Shown piece by piece: positions 8,932-17,500 of a stretch of DNA of 28,026 nucleotides (position 1 is the stretch's first letter; the number at the start of each line of letters is the position of its first letter). Source of the stretch: a virus; IMG/VR virus record IMGVR_UViG_3300028557_000160, positions 1 to 28,026 of that record; one strand, given 5' to 3'. The notes under the pieces are model-generated. The model made no database searches. It was not told where the DNA came from and worked only from the letters and a program-made list of their open reading frames with translations. The translations under genes and the position numbers were made by a program.

Positions 8932-9412
8932 GCGTTTTCGTTCCTGTGGTTTTCGCGAGGAAAGCGGTGACGACGGTCATGACGAAGAGATCGTCTTCGG
9001 CGATGTCGATCTGGGGGATCTGAGCGATCTGAGCGATCTGAGCGGGCTTTGCCCGCTTGGTCTTGCCGCGGATAACGGTTGCGACCGCGTGCAGTCCGGT
9101 CCGGCCGATCGCCGAAGCCCGGGGCGTAACGAGGCGGTAGGGCTGCGCCAGCCGGTCCGTGACGTCTGGGGAGCCACCAAGGGCCGGTTGCGTGACGACC
9201 TGCGCGGCGGTGGTCAGCGCCGCAGAGAGACTGGCCGACCCGGACAGGGTGGCCGTGATGTCGTTCGCTGCGCCGGTCGACGTCAGGTCGGCGGTGAGGG
9301 ACGCCGACGCCGTGATGTTGGCCGCGATTGCGCCAGCGGCAACCTCGCCCGTCGCCCAGTACCGCCCCGCAAAGTAGCGAGGCGGGAAATAGCGCGGGGG
9401 GTTCTGGGCCAC
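8915..9412 (-). CDS. Small phage tail-associated protein with YFPPRYF-type N-terminus
   Basis: A 165-residue protein starting at GTG 9412, one base after the TGA of the upstream gene. The N-terminus (residues about 5-20) has the aromatic/proline pattern RYFPPRYFAGRYW, which I know from small structural proteins encoded next to tail genes in many phages. Residues 25-75 are an Ala/Thr/Ser-rich stretch resembling a beta-rich repeat. Residues 124-135 contain a short AQI repeat encoded by three perfect 9-bp units. The C-terminus is hydrophobic (VMTVVTAFLAKT). The last codons overlap the start of the polyvalent gene by 17 nt. The function is unknown; minor tail or tail-fibre-associated protein is the likeliest guess from context. 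Confidence 0.7.
   Translation of the reverse strand: MAQNPPRYFPPRYFAGRYWATGEVAAGAIAANITASASLTADLTSTGAANDITATLSGSASLSAALTTAAQVVTQPALGGSPDVTDRLAQPYRLVTPRASAIGRTGLHAVATVIRGKTKRAKPAQIAQIAQIPQIDIAEDDLFVMTVVTAFLAKTTGTKTHGIVG
9017..9043. repeat. Three tandem copies of a 9-bp unit
   Basis: The unit GATCTGAGC occurs three times without mismatch on the plus strand. On the minus strand it encodes Ala-Gln-Ile repeats in the 165-residue tail-associated protein. Because the unit is a multiple of three, gain or loss of copies keeps the reading frame. Confidence 0.9.
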
Positions 9413-9413
9413 G

Positions 9414-9902
9414 TCAGTCCGTCAGATCGTAGACCAGGGCGGTGCGGTTCCCGTCACCGTCAACGGTCGCCGTGATCCGGGTCTTGTCATCGGCCAGGGC
9501 GCTGGCGATCGTGATCGTGGTTGTGGCCGCGCCCGCGACCTTGCCCGCCGTCGCCGCCGCGATCAGGCGCGGGGCGTTGCGGACGGAGAGGCTGCTCTCG
9601 ACGTCCTCGGCATCGAGGATCTGCGCCGCGAGCGATTGCGGGGACAACTCCGCGAACGGGGTGATAGCCGCCGCGAGCGTGCCGGTGGCGTACCGCGTGG
9701 CCGTGACGGCGCCGGTCCCGGTCAGGGCCGCGATCATGAACCCCTTGGCTTCGATGGTCGACGTGACCGTGGCCACGCCGGCCGACGTGCCTGTTCCCAG
9801 CAGCGCGGCGAGGACCGTGGCGGACACCGCTCCAGTCCCGGCCAGGGCCGCAGCGCCAGAGACGACGAGCTGCCCCGTTGCCGTCAGCGTGCCGGTGCCC
9901 AT
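9414..9902 (-). CDS. Repeat-rich phage tail-associated protein
   Basis: A 162-residue protein. ATG 9902 is chosen because GAGG lies 8 nt upstream; TTG 9905 in the same frame is possible. Residues 1-75 contain degenerate repeats of the type GTGxLxAT, giving an Ala/Gly/Thr/Val-rich beta-like region. The C-terminal 75 residues match by eye a domain common at the end of phage structural proteins (RLIAAATAGKVAG, then DDKTRITATVDGDGNRTAL). The coding frame signal continues 8 or more codons upstream of the ATG and joins, one base out of frame, the Gp80-like fragment that starts at 10050. This may therefore be the back half of a frameshifted or chimeric gene. A role in the tail or at the particle surface is inferred from context. 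Confidence 0.7.
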   Translation of the reverse strand: MGTGTLTATGQLVVSGAAALAGTGAVSATVLAALLGTGTSAGVATVTSTIEAKGFMIAALTGTGAVTATRYATGTLAAAITPFAELSPQSLAAQILDAEDVESSLSVRNAPRLIAAATAGKVAGAATTTITIASALADDKTRITATVDGDGNRTALVYDLTD

Positions 9903-10050
9903 CAACGGTGCCTCGGCGTTCGTGTTCGTCCTGCGTCTCGGGCTCCGCCGTGTGCAGCGACAGATACCGAGGGCTCTTGACCCACCCGGGCACCTCGCCG
10001 ATCAGGATCAAAGCAAGGATCTCGTTGGCGGTCTGCGCTCCTTTAGGCAT
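9903..10050 (-). pseudogene. Truncated Gp80-like tail protein N-terminus
   Basis: ATG 10050 opens a frame beginning MPKGAQTANEILALILIGEV and continuing to YLSLHTAEPETQDEH. This is the characteristic front of small phage tail proteins of the Gp80 type (ANEIL...LYVSLHTADP). After about 45 residues the frame degenerates into Arg/Gly/His-rich nonsense down to a stop at 9487, while convincing coding continues in the +1 frame as the repeat-rich tail protein. The usual downstream motif of the family (YTGYARV-type) is absent. It is either a remnant fused by recombination to a new gene, a frameshift mutation, or a frameshifting site. The start overlaps the TAA at 10043-10045 that ends the read-through extension of the upstream gene. 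Confidence 0.55.
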
Positions 10051-10105
10051 GCGGAACCGGATGCGCGGTGATGGCTTTGATGAGACCCTTGTCGTCGCGC
10101 TCGAC
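10043..10105 (-). other. In-frame continuation of the small gene beyond an amber stop
   Basis: Directly after the TAG at 10106-10108 the same frame stays open for 20 codons to TAA 10043-10045, encoding VERDDKGLIKAITAHPVPHA. About 15 of 20 codons end in G or C and the peptide looks like the natural end of a phage protein (FxVERDxxGxI...ITAxP). The extended frame would overlap the next start (ATG 10050) by 8 nt, like the tight junctions elsewhere in this cluster. It is likely the original 3' end of the gene, lost through a sense-to-TAG change or reached by suppression. Confidence 0.6.
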
Positions 10106-10282
10106 CTAGAACCGGAAGGACGTGGTCTTGTCCTTGTTCTTGGCGAGGGCCTCCGCGATGCAACCGGCCATCTCGGCCTGCGTCATCGGCTTGGGCTCGG
10201 GCGGCTTCGGAGGCTCCGGCTTCTTCGCGACGCTGGCGCCTTTTTTCTCGAGCCGCTTCAGGCTCGTTGCGTTGATCCTCAT
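10106..10282 (-). CDS. Small Lys/Pro-rich phage protein, interrupted by amber codon
   Basis: A 58-residue product. ATG 10282 overlaps the stop of the 1310-residue protein gene as ATGA, so this start is preferred over ATG 10294. Residues 1-20 are basic; residues 24-35 are a Lys/Pro-rich stretch (KKPEPPKPPEPKP); residues 36-50 form a short helix-like segment (MTQAEMAGCIAEALAKN). The sequence then reaches TTSFRF and a TAG. The downstream in-frame codons look coding, so the intact protein was probably 79 residues. No function is recognised. Small genes of this kind sit between ejection and tail-fibre-type genes in related phages. Confidence 0.6.
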   Translation of the reverse strand: MRINATSLKRLEKKGASVAKKPEPPKPPEPKPMTQAEMAGCIAEALAKNKDKTTSFRF

Positions 10283-13200
10283 GCGGCCAAGCACCTCATC
10301 AGGGCAGAGAGACCTTTCAGGCGCCGATCCACAAGGGTCAGGGCTTGGGCGGCCGGCATGGTAACCGGGGTGGACGCCGTCGTGCCGTCGTCTCCCTCGA
10401 CGTCCATCTCGAGGCTGACGTCGACGTCTTCAAAAGCGGCCAGGAGATCCGAGGAGATCGGAGACGGCGAGAGGATGGCAGGGCCGCCGGCGCGCGTGAT
10501 GTCGGCATCGGAGATCCCATACGACCGCAGAGCGGTGAGCATCGGGTTCTCGGGCGCCGCAACAACCGGCTCCGCCGGGACAGGAACAGGGGCGGAGACG
10601 GGGGCTGCGTCTGCTGTGGGGGTGGCAGTAGGCTGCCCACCGACTCTGGCATCAATGGCCTGCCGTAGCGCCTGCAGTTCTTCGCCGGCCGTAGCTACGT
10701 TTGGGCGGGAAAGACCGAGAGCGGCGGCGTACTCGCGAAGCTTGAAAAGGTTGTCGCGCCATCCGTCTCGCGGGACGTAGGCTTTCGGCGTCGGCACCAA
10801 GTCCGCGTCGTCCGCCGCATTGGCTGCGGCTTCCATCCGCCCCCATTGCGCCGCACGACGCGGACCTGCCGGCCCTTTCGTCATGCGAACGCCGTCTTGC
10901 GATACGCTGAAGACGTAGGTGTGGATCTTGGGCTTGAACTCGATGCGGTACTTCCGACCATCGGGCAAGGCTACGTCCGGACCGATGTCCGCTGTGCTGG
11001 CGGTCAGTTCCGTAATGAATGCCTCGCGCGTCATCTGGCGCGGATTCGTCCCCTCGACAATCTCCTCAATGGTCTTCTCGGGCGCATGCACGCCGTCGTT
11101 CTTGGACAGCCGACGCACCGTGTTCGCGACCACTTCCAGAGCCGCCGAGGCTTCGGCCGGGGTATCTATGGCCCCGTCGACGCCGGGGACCTGGTCGGCG
11201 ATGGGGGCTGGGATCTGCGCGAGGAGCGGTCCAGCAACCTGCTGCACCAGTTCAACCGCGTCCGCGTCGACGTGGCGGGCCACGGCCCTGACCTGGTCGA
11301 CGACAGCCGTCACGGCGGTGTCGACGGCCACCGTCTGCACTGTCTCGGAGATCGGCTTGCCGGCCAGCGCGTCCTCGACCGTCTGCTCGATCAGGTCGCG
11401 CGCCGCGTTGGAAAGCTTTGAGTCCTCATTCTGAGACGCGAGATCGAAGGCCAGTTGCCCTTGCACGATACGGGCGAGCAACTGCGCGCGGTTGCGGGCG
11501 CGCTCGAGACGCGCCACGCCGCCATAGGCTGCTTTCAATTCGTCGTCGGGGTGGACGTTGAGGTTGTCGACGAAGCGACGGATGCCAATGGGGTCCCCCT
11601 CGGCCAGAGTTTCGCCGAACCGGCCGGGCCGCAGAGTCCCAAGAGAGTCCCGGGCGAGGTCCGCCAGCTCTGCGCGGCGAGACTCCGTGATCTTGGTGGG
11701 GTCGACCGGGGGGAGACTCTGCTCGCCCATGGAGAGGCGCGGCGTACCCTCGCTGTCGATGCGCACAAGTCCGGCGCGCTGGCCGGCCTGACGAGCGGCC
11801 TCCGGCCAGTCCGCGGCCGGGGTGCGGGCGGCATGGAGTTGACGGGCCTCATCAAGCGCGGGGTCGAACAGGTCAAGCTGGTTGTCCAGCATCTCCTGGC
11901 GCGCGGTCTCGAGGGCGCCGATGGTGCGCTCAAGGTCGTCCAGTTCGTTGAGGACCGCGCGGCGCTCGTTCTCCAACGCCATCCGCTTCTTTGGCGTGGG
12001 GCGGGAGGAGAGCGAGACCTCGATCGTCTGCGCCTGGTTGTTCAGAATGGCCTGCTGCGCCTTCAAGGCCGAGAGCCCGAGGTCGACGTCGCTGAAAGCG
12101 GGGACGGACTTCAGGGTCAGCGACCCATCTGGTCCTTCATCGAGGCTTTCGCGCAGACGCTCCAGGGCGGCTTGCCCCTCGGCCATCCGTCGCGTCTTCT
12201 CGACTTCGGCGACCCGGGGATCACTGGCGGGCTGGCTCGTTGCGGTGGGCAGATTGTCCGGTTGGATGTCCGGATTATTTGCCGCTTGATCTGCCCGTGC
12301 CGGCTGGGCTTGGGCCGGAGTCGGTGCCGCTACATTTGCCGGTTGGTTGACCGGTTGTCCGCCGGTCTGAAGCGCCGTCGCGACCGCCGCCTGCTCCTGC
12401 GGCGACATGCGGTTCCATGTGTCCTTGCCGGTGAGGGCAACCGCGATCTGCTGGAACGCGGCGCGATCCGGATAGCCTTGATCGTCTCGCGGCAAATGCG
12501 GGATGATGTCGGTCTGCCACGACAGCGGCGGCGGGGCCGGCGGCGGCGGGGTGTATCCGAGCTGCGCGGCGACGGCGAGCTTCTCGTCGGGGGTGAGGCG
12601 GTTCCACTCCCGCTTGCCGGTCAGTTGCTCGGCGACATCCTTGACGACCTTGCGCTGGCTCTTGTCAGGGCCAACGAGATCGGCAAACGAGGGGATGCTG
12701 GGATCTTGGGGCTGTGCGGGGTTGATGGGCTGGGCACTGCCGGCGACATCCGTCGAGAACTCGGGCCGCTCCATGGGAGCGGGGTAGGAGGTGTCGGGGA
12801 CGACGTTGAACCCGGGCTCTTCCGGTTCGGGCGGGGCGGCGCCCGTCGCCGGAGCGGGTCCAGGCTGGCCGGGGGCGGGCGACGCGCCGCCCGGCGCGCG
12901 CGGGTCGGTTTTCGCGCCGGGCTTGGCCTCGGCCGGACTGACGAACAGCGAGAACGGCGCCCACCCTTTTTCAAGGGCTTCGTATCGAGCACCCCGCGAG
13001 GCGGATAGCTGCAGGGCCTGCGACCCGCCACCCGTGAGGAAACCGATCAGGGCCGCGTCGCTGATCCCGTCGAACATGCCGCGGGACGGGTCATGACCCG
13101 CCAACGTATTGGCGACGAAGTTCTGCGCGAAGCTCTGAAAACTCTCCTGCAGAGATTCCTCGAAGCCTTCCCGCGAGGCGGCCATCAGATAGGCGCCAAG

Positions 13201-14211
13201 CATGGACTTCGACTTGAACGGCCAATTCAGGCTGGCCACGATCGGCAAGGATTCCGACGCACCTATGAGTAGGCCGCCGACGTAAGCCGTGGCCAAGGCG
13301 TGGTCCGACACCTCCCGTCCATCAGCGCGGGACTTGATGGCATCGTCGAATGTCTCGCTCGACGTCGACAAGGCGCCGAGTGCCCCGACCAGCCACATCC
13401 GCATCACGTCGCTTTGGCCAGCCAGTTTTCCAAGCGCATTGGCGCCATAGAACCCGATGACCGAACCGATGCCCTGACCGAGCTTGGTGCTGAAATCCTC
13501 TTGCCGGGCCGGGTCGCCGGGGAAGTACAGCTTGCCCTTGGTCTCGAGCCACTTGCCCGCCGCCTGGAGCGTGTTGGTGTCGATCTTGTCGTCGTATCCA
13601 ACGCCCCATCGGGCGACAGCCACGCCGTCCCCGATACCCTTGGCGAGACTGCTCGCGAACGACGTCGCCCCTTGAATGGTGCTCTCGGCAAAGTTGACGC
13701 CCCAGGTTTCCAGGGGGCGCTGGGAGTCCGCACGGGCCCTGTCGAGCACCTTCTGCTCGCGGTCCATGTCGGCCTTGAACTGCTGGCGCAGGTCAATCTG
13801 CCCGGGCAATGCCGGGAGGTTCCGATTGATGGCACCGAAGACTTGGCCGAGCGTCGACGTCTTGTCGTCTTCCAGACCCTGACGCCTGGAATCGACGGCC
13901 GCTTGCCGATCCGCCAGATCTGCGGCCTTGGTCGACAGCGGCTTGTAGCCGAGCCCGACGTGATCCAGCAGCCCGCCGATCAGGCCCTTGTGATTCGGGT
14001 CCTTCATCGTGGCTTCGTCGCGCTTGATGTCTTCCTCTAGCCACGACGTTTTCTCGACGGACTCGATCGCATTCTGCACGGGCAAATCAAAAAGATTCGG
14101 GGGCGGCCGCGTTGGATCGATTGAGTACGCTGGGGTTGCGCCGGCGGACTCATCCAGCAGCGAACCCAACTCAGCGTGCAACGCTTGGTCGTCCGAAGGA
14201 GTGTCGGTCAT
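10279..14211 (-). CDS. Large internal virion (ejection) protein, T7 gp16-position
   Basis: A 1310-residue protein starting at ATG 14211 (GGGA 6 nt upstream). Residues about 180-405 contain several Gly/Ala-rich hydrophobic stretches (around 245-265, 272-283, 305-327, 386-400) and an amphipathic segment EGFEESLQESFQSFAQNF, a pattern I know from phage ejection proteins thought to enter or cross the membrane. A Pro/Ala-rich linker follows (about 430-510). Two copies of an LTGKxxWNRxxPxExxAVA motif lie at 530-551 and 593-614, separated by a poly-proline stretch. Coiled coil is likely at about 665-790. The C-terminus (VDRRLKGLSALMRCL) resembles the conserved end of large phage internal proteins. 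No lysozyme or transglycosylase motif was found. Its place after the gp14-like and amidase-bearing genes supports an ejection role; this is inference. Confidence 0.75.
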   Translation of the reverse strand: MTDTPSDDQALHAELGSLLDESAGATPAYSIDPTRPPPNLFDLPVQNAIESVEKTSWLEEDIKRDEATMKDPNHKGLIGGLLDHVGLGYKPLSTKAADLADRQAAVDSRRQGLEDDKTSTLGQVFGAINRNLPALPGQIDLRQQFKADMDREQKVLDRARADSQRPLETWGVNFAESTIQGATSFASSLAKGIGDGVAVARWGVGYDDKIDTNTLQAAGKWLETKGKLYFPGDPARQEDFSTKLGQGIGSVIGFYGANALGKLAGQSDVMRMWLVGALGALSTSSETFDDAIKSRADGREVSDHALATAYVGGLLIGASESLPIVASLNWPFKSKSMLGAYLMAASREGFEESLQESFQSFAQNFVANTLAGHDPSRGMFDGISDAALIGFLTGGGSQALQLSASRGARYEALEKGWAPFSLFVSPAEAKPGAKTDPRAPGGASPAPGQPGPAPATGAAPPEPEEPGFNVVPDTSYPAPMERPEFSTDVAGSAQPINPAQPQDPSIPSFADLVGPDKSQRKVVKDVAEQLTGKREWNRLTPDEKLAVAAQLGYTPPPPAPPPLSWQTDIIPHLPRDDQGYPDRAAFQQIAVALTGKDTWNRMSPQEQAAVATALQTGGQPVNQPANVAAPTPAQAQPARADQAANNPDIQPDNLPTATSQPASDPRVAEVEKTRRMAEGQAALERLRESLDEGPDGSLTLKSVPAFSDVDLGLSALKAQQAILNNQAQTIEVSLSSRPTPKKRMALENERRAVLNELDDLERTIGALETARQEMLDNQLDLFDPALDEARQLHAARTPAADWPEAARQAGQRAGLVRIDSEGTPRLSMGEQSLPPVDPTKITESRRAELADLARDSLGTLRPGRFGETLAEGDPIGIRRFVDNLNVHPDDELKAAYGGVARLERARNRAQLLARIVQGQLAFDLASQNEDSKLSNAARDLIEQTVEDALAGKPISETVQTVAVDTAVTAVVDQVRAVARHVDADAVELVQQVAGPLLAQIPAPIADQVPGVDGAIDTPAEASAALEVVANTVRRLSKNDGVHAPEKTIEEIVEGTNPRQMTREAFITELTASTADIGPDVALPDGRKYRIEFKPKIHTYVFSVSQDGVRMTKGPAGPRRAAQWGRMEAAANAADDADLVPTPKAYVPRDGWRDNLFKLREYAAALGLSRPNVATAGEELQALRQAIDARVGGQPTATPTADAAPVSAPVPVPAEPVVAAPENPMLTALRSYGISDADITRAGGPAILSPSPISSDLLAAFEDVDVSLEMDVEGDDGTTASTPVTMPAAQALTLVDRRLKGLSALMRCLAA

Positions 14212-14223
14212 CGTGTTCCCAAG

Positions 14224-14252
14224 TTGTCGAACGGAAAGGATCGGCCTAAGAT
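14224..14252 (+). promoter_or_regulatory. Weak sigma70-like promoter candidate for the plus-strand gene
   Basis: TTGTCG (14224-14229) and TAAGAT (14247-14252) are separated by exactly 17 nt, each matching consensus at four of six positions. The predicted start near 14259 would leave only a very short leader before ATG 14271, so the ribosome binding site would lie at the extreme 5' end. It is plausible because this gene is alone on its strand, but chance cannot be excluded. Confidence 0.25.
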
Positions 14253-14270
14253 GTGCCGAGGGAGGCGTTC

Positions 14271-14537
14271 ATGGATGTGATCAGAAAGCTCGTCATCGAC
14301 CCGTGGCCGACGCCGGAGGGCACCGAGAGTCAAATCTGGTTTGGCCGCACGATGGTGGCCTGGGCGCCGATGTTTATGATCGCGTGGGCTGGACACCTCG
14401 TGTCCACCGGGCTGAACAGTCTCGGCGCGTCGCGGGAGACCTCCGGCATGGTGTTCGTGGCGATACTGGGGCTCGCCACGTTCTGGGTGTTCCTCGCGAA
14501 GATCAAGACGCGATCGTGGCGCGCGCCGACCTCTTGA
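14271..14537 (+). CDS. Small two-TM membrane protein on the opposite strand (holin-like candidate)
   Basis: An 88-residue protein and the only supported plus-strand gene. ATG 14271 has GAGGGAGG with a 5-nt spacer, an excellent ribosome binding site; GTG 14253 in frame is a poorer choice. About 76 of 88 codons end in G or C, as for real genes here, while minus-strand frames across it look like shadows. Two hydrophobic segments are visible: residues about 28-48 (MVAWAPMFMIAWAGHLVSTG) and 59-77 (GMVFVAILGLATFWVFLAK), followed by a basic tail (KIKTRSWR). Size, two membrane spans and charged end fit a class II holin. A superinfection-exclusion or other membrane protein fits equally well. It fills the gap between the two large ejection genes and ends 10 nt from the convergent stop of the 1427-residue gene. 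Confidence 0.7.
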   Translation: MDVIRKLVIDPWPTPEGTESQIWFGRTMVAWAPMFMIAWAGHLVSTGLNSLGASRETSGMVFVAILGLATFWVFLAKIKTRSWRAPTS

Positions 14538-14547
14538 CCGCCGTGTC

Positions 14548-17500
14548 TTAGTTCCCGAGCGCCTTCCCAATCGATTCTTGGAGTAGCCACTGCGGCAAGA
14601 ATGCGCCCGGCTGCTTGCGGCGCTGATCCTGCGCGATCTGCTGATCGACCAGCGACTTAGCAATTGCCTTTATGTCAGACTCCCTTTGCTCTTTAGTCCG
14701 GCCTTGGCCGGGTTCGACGTACTCCTTCGCCGCCTTCTTCATCCAGTATTCCAGTGTCTCCCTGGCCGCGCCTGGATACATCCTCTGATCGAAGGTCGCC
14801 GATTGCTTCTCGGGATCCTGTATCAGCGACTGCACCATTTTCAGTGTGGCAACCGGCATGGTGACGGATTCTAGGTTGGTAGCCGTGGCATTGGCTGGAT
14901 TTGCGGGCTGCTGATTGATCGCTGGGCCCGGACGCAAGCCGGGATTGGGACCGGGGATGCGCATCGAGAGTCCGTTCATCTGGGCGGGTTGGCTGAACAC
15001 GTCATCCGGTACGGACTGCGAGTTGTTGAGGAACGTCTGCGCCGCGCTCGTCGACTGCAGCATCCGGTAGCGGTGCATGTCTGCGAGCGAGACCTTACCG
15101 CTGATCATCTGTGTCGCGATCTGGATACCGTCCTGCTTGTCCTGCGCGCCACGCACCACGAACTGCAGGGCATCGTTGTAGGCGCGCTTGGCGTACCGCC
15201 GCCCATAGAGACCTTCCGCCCGTTGCGCCGCAAACGCCAGAGCCTCGCGCTTTTCCTCGGGCAGGAGTTTCGACCACTCAACCCCACCAAAGATCAGGTT
15301 CTTGGCTTCGTCGGCCGTGATGACCTTAATCCGTGATGAGGTGTCGCGATCTTTGTCCGGGTTGTAGCGCTCATTAAACGCCCGCTCCTGCGCGGCAATC
15401 CGCGCTTCCGTCAGAGCGGTGCGGAACTCGGGCTCGGTCATCTGGGCTTTGCCGGTGTCGGTCATGCCCGGCCGCAGAGCGCCGCTGGCGTCCTGCCCCA
15501 TGGTGTAGAGCTTCCGGCTTTCCTGGGCCTGGGCGACGACCGCGCGAACCTCCGGCGACGCGTTCACGGCGGCGGCGGCATCCGTCTCGAACGTGTGCAT
15601 GAGCTTGGCGATCTTGGACTGGACCGCTTTCTGCAGCTCGCCCTTGATCTTCTGCTTCACGAGATCGCCGCCGTCGTCCGCCGTCGGGGCTAATGTTGCG
15701 GCGTACCCGCGCAGTTCATCGGGTCCCATGGTCCGCAGCGGTTCAATCGCAGCGTAGGACATCTTGGCCGTCTCGATTGCGATGCGCGCCTTCTTGAACT
15801 GGTTCGGCTCGAGGACCGTCTTGGCACGGTCGAGGAACGTGCGGCCCCGGCTGTCTTGAGCTTCAACACCATTGCGTGTGATGTGGTCGATTTCTCCACC
15901 GACCTCGGCCAGGTACGATTGCCGCTGCGCCACTGTCAGCTTGTAAACGAGGGCGCTGGCTTCCTTTTCAGTGAGGTACTTGTAGTTGAACTTCGGTTGC
16001 ATCGGCGCCGGCGGGCCGACCGGGGACGGATAGAGCCGGGCTTCCGGATTCGGGTTGTCGTTGTCGGCGCGCTGGGCTTCTGCTGTTCTCAGAGCGCCGC
16101 TCAGAACCTCTTTGACTGAGCCGATGGTGACGACGTCCTCGGCGGCCACGCCCTCTTCGTCTTGGTCGTCAGTCTTGATCCGCTTCTCGAACGCAGCGCG
16201 ATCGGCCGGGGACATGACACCCAAGATGGCCTCGCGCTCCGCATCTGGCAGGGCGCTGAGCGGCTTGCCGTTGGGATAGCCATCGAGAATCGTTTGGATG
16301 TTGTGCGGGCCGTTGGCCACGGCGAGCGGCTCGGGGAGATCGCCGCGCTCGACGCCACCGAACTCGGGCGATGCTGGGTCAGCCTGACCGCGGACAAGTT
16401 CGGGCGGGGCAGCGTCGTTTGCAACGTCGGTCCGGCTTGCCACGCGTGCATCGGGATGCCCGAAGGCGAGCGTGCGAGACTGCAGAGACTGCGACTTGGC
16501 CGCCCGCTCTGCCGCGACCTGCTGCACGTTGCCGCCGCCCGTGTGGGGCGCGTCGAGCATTTCGCCCTTGGCCGGGTTGCCGACGCCAGACTTGTCGAAA
16601 TAGTGCTGAACCTTGGTGTCGCCGAAATCAAGCCGGGCGTCTTTGTACGCGCCGACCGTGACGACCTGCTCCGGCTTGGTCCCGGCCGAAGCGGCAAAGT
16701 CGCGGGCGGACTGAGCGCCGAGGGAGAAGCCGTAGACCGCATAAGGCCCGGCGTTGCCCTTGATCGCCTTGTTGGCCTCGGCGACGGCCTCCTTCGTGTT
16801 CCAGGCGGTGATGACCTTAGGCTCGTAACCGAGCGCGCGCGCGTGCGCCTCGAACGCCTTCTGATCGAACGCCCCGTCCACGCCCTTGAACCCGAGCATG
16901 ACCCTGGGCTGCGCGCCGCTGGCCACCTGCGGCGCGGCCTGCTGTGCGGCTTTCTGAACCTCGGCGAGTTGCGTCTTGGTGCCGACCTGAATCTTAAGCT
17001 TGCCGCCGTTCTTCTGCTGCTCGGCCGCGAGATCCTTTTTGAACCGCTCGAAATCCCCATCGATGCCGATGCAGCCGGCGGTAACCCCTTGTCGACCGTC
17101 GTGGATGAGGAGACCGTCGCGCTTGTGCTCCTTGGCCGCACGGCCTTCCACTTCCTGGGCAGCGTTCAGTTCGAACGAATCCCACAAAAGGCTCTTGCCC
17201 TCGGAGGCCCGCTGCGAGGCCGAGGTGTAGCGCTGGATCTCGTAGGTGCCGGTGGGGATCGACCCGCGCGATCCTTCACGCCCACCGGAGTTCCACTTGT
17301 AGGTGGTGCCGTTGACGGTGATCGTGCCGGTCAGCTTGTCGCCGTAGCCGTCCTTGTTGATGGCGCGAGTCGTCTGCTCGGCCGCCGCAGTCAGAATACC
17401 CGGCGTGCTCGGCGGGGCGAACTTGTTGACGCCGACCTCGATCTTGGACGCGTTGGCGACCATTGTGCCGCCGGAACGCAGGCGCTTGACGACGTCCATG

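Noticed and set aside
9042-9056. Hairpin GCGGGC-TTT-GCCCGC as a terminator
   Set aside because: It lies inside a coding region, has a short stem, and no T-run follows on the minus strand.
9487-9905. Continuation of the Gp80-like frame down to 9487
   Set aside because: After about 45 residues the frame yields Arg/Gly/His-rich sequence that is the off-frame reading of the repeat-rich tail gene.
10106-10108. Reassigned amber codon in this phage
   Set aside because: TAG ends the gp14-like gene at 18843-18845 and the portal gene at 27661-27663 in positions where termination makes sense, so a genome-wide recoding is unlikely.
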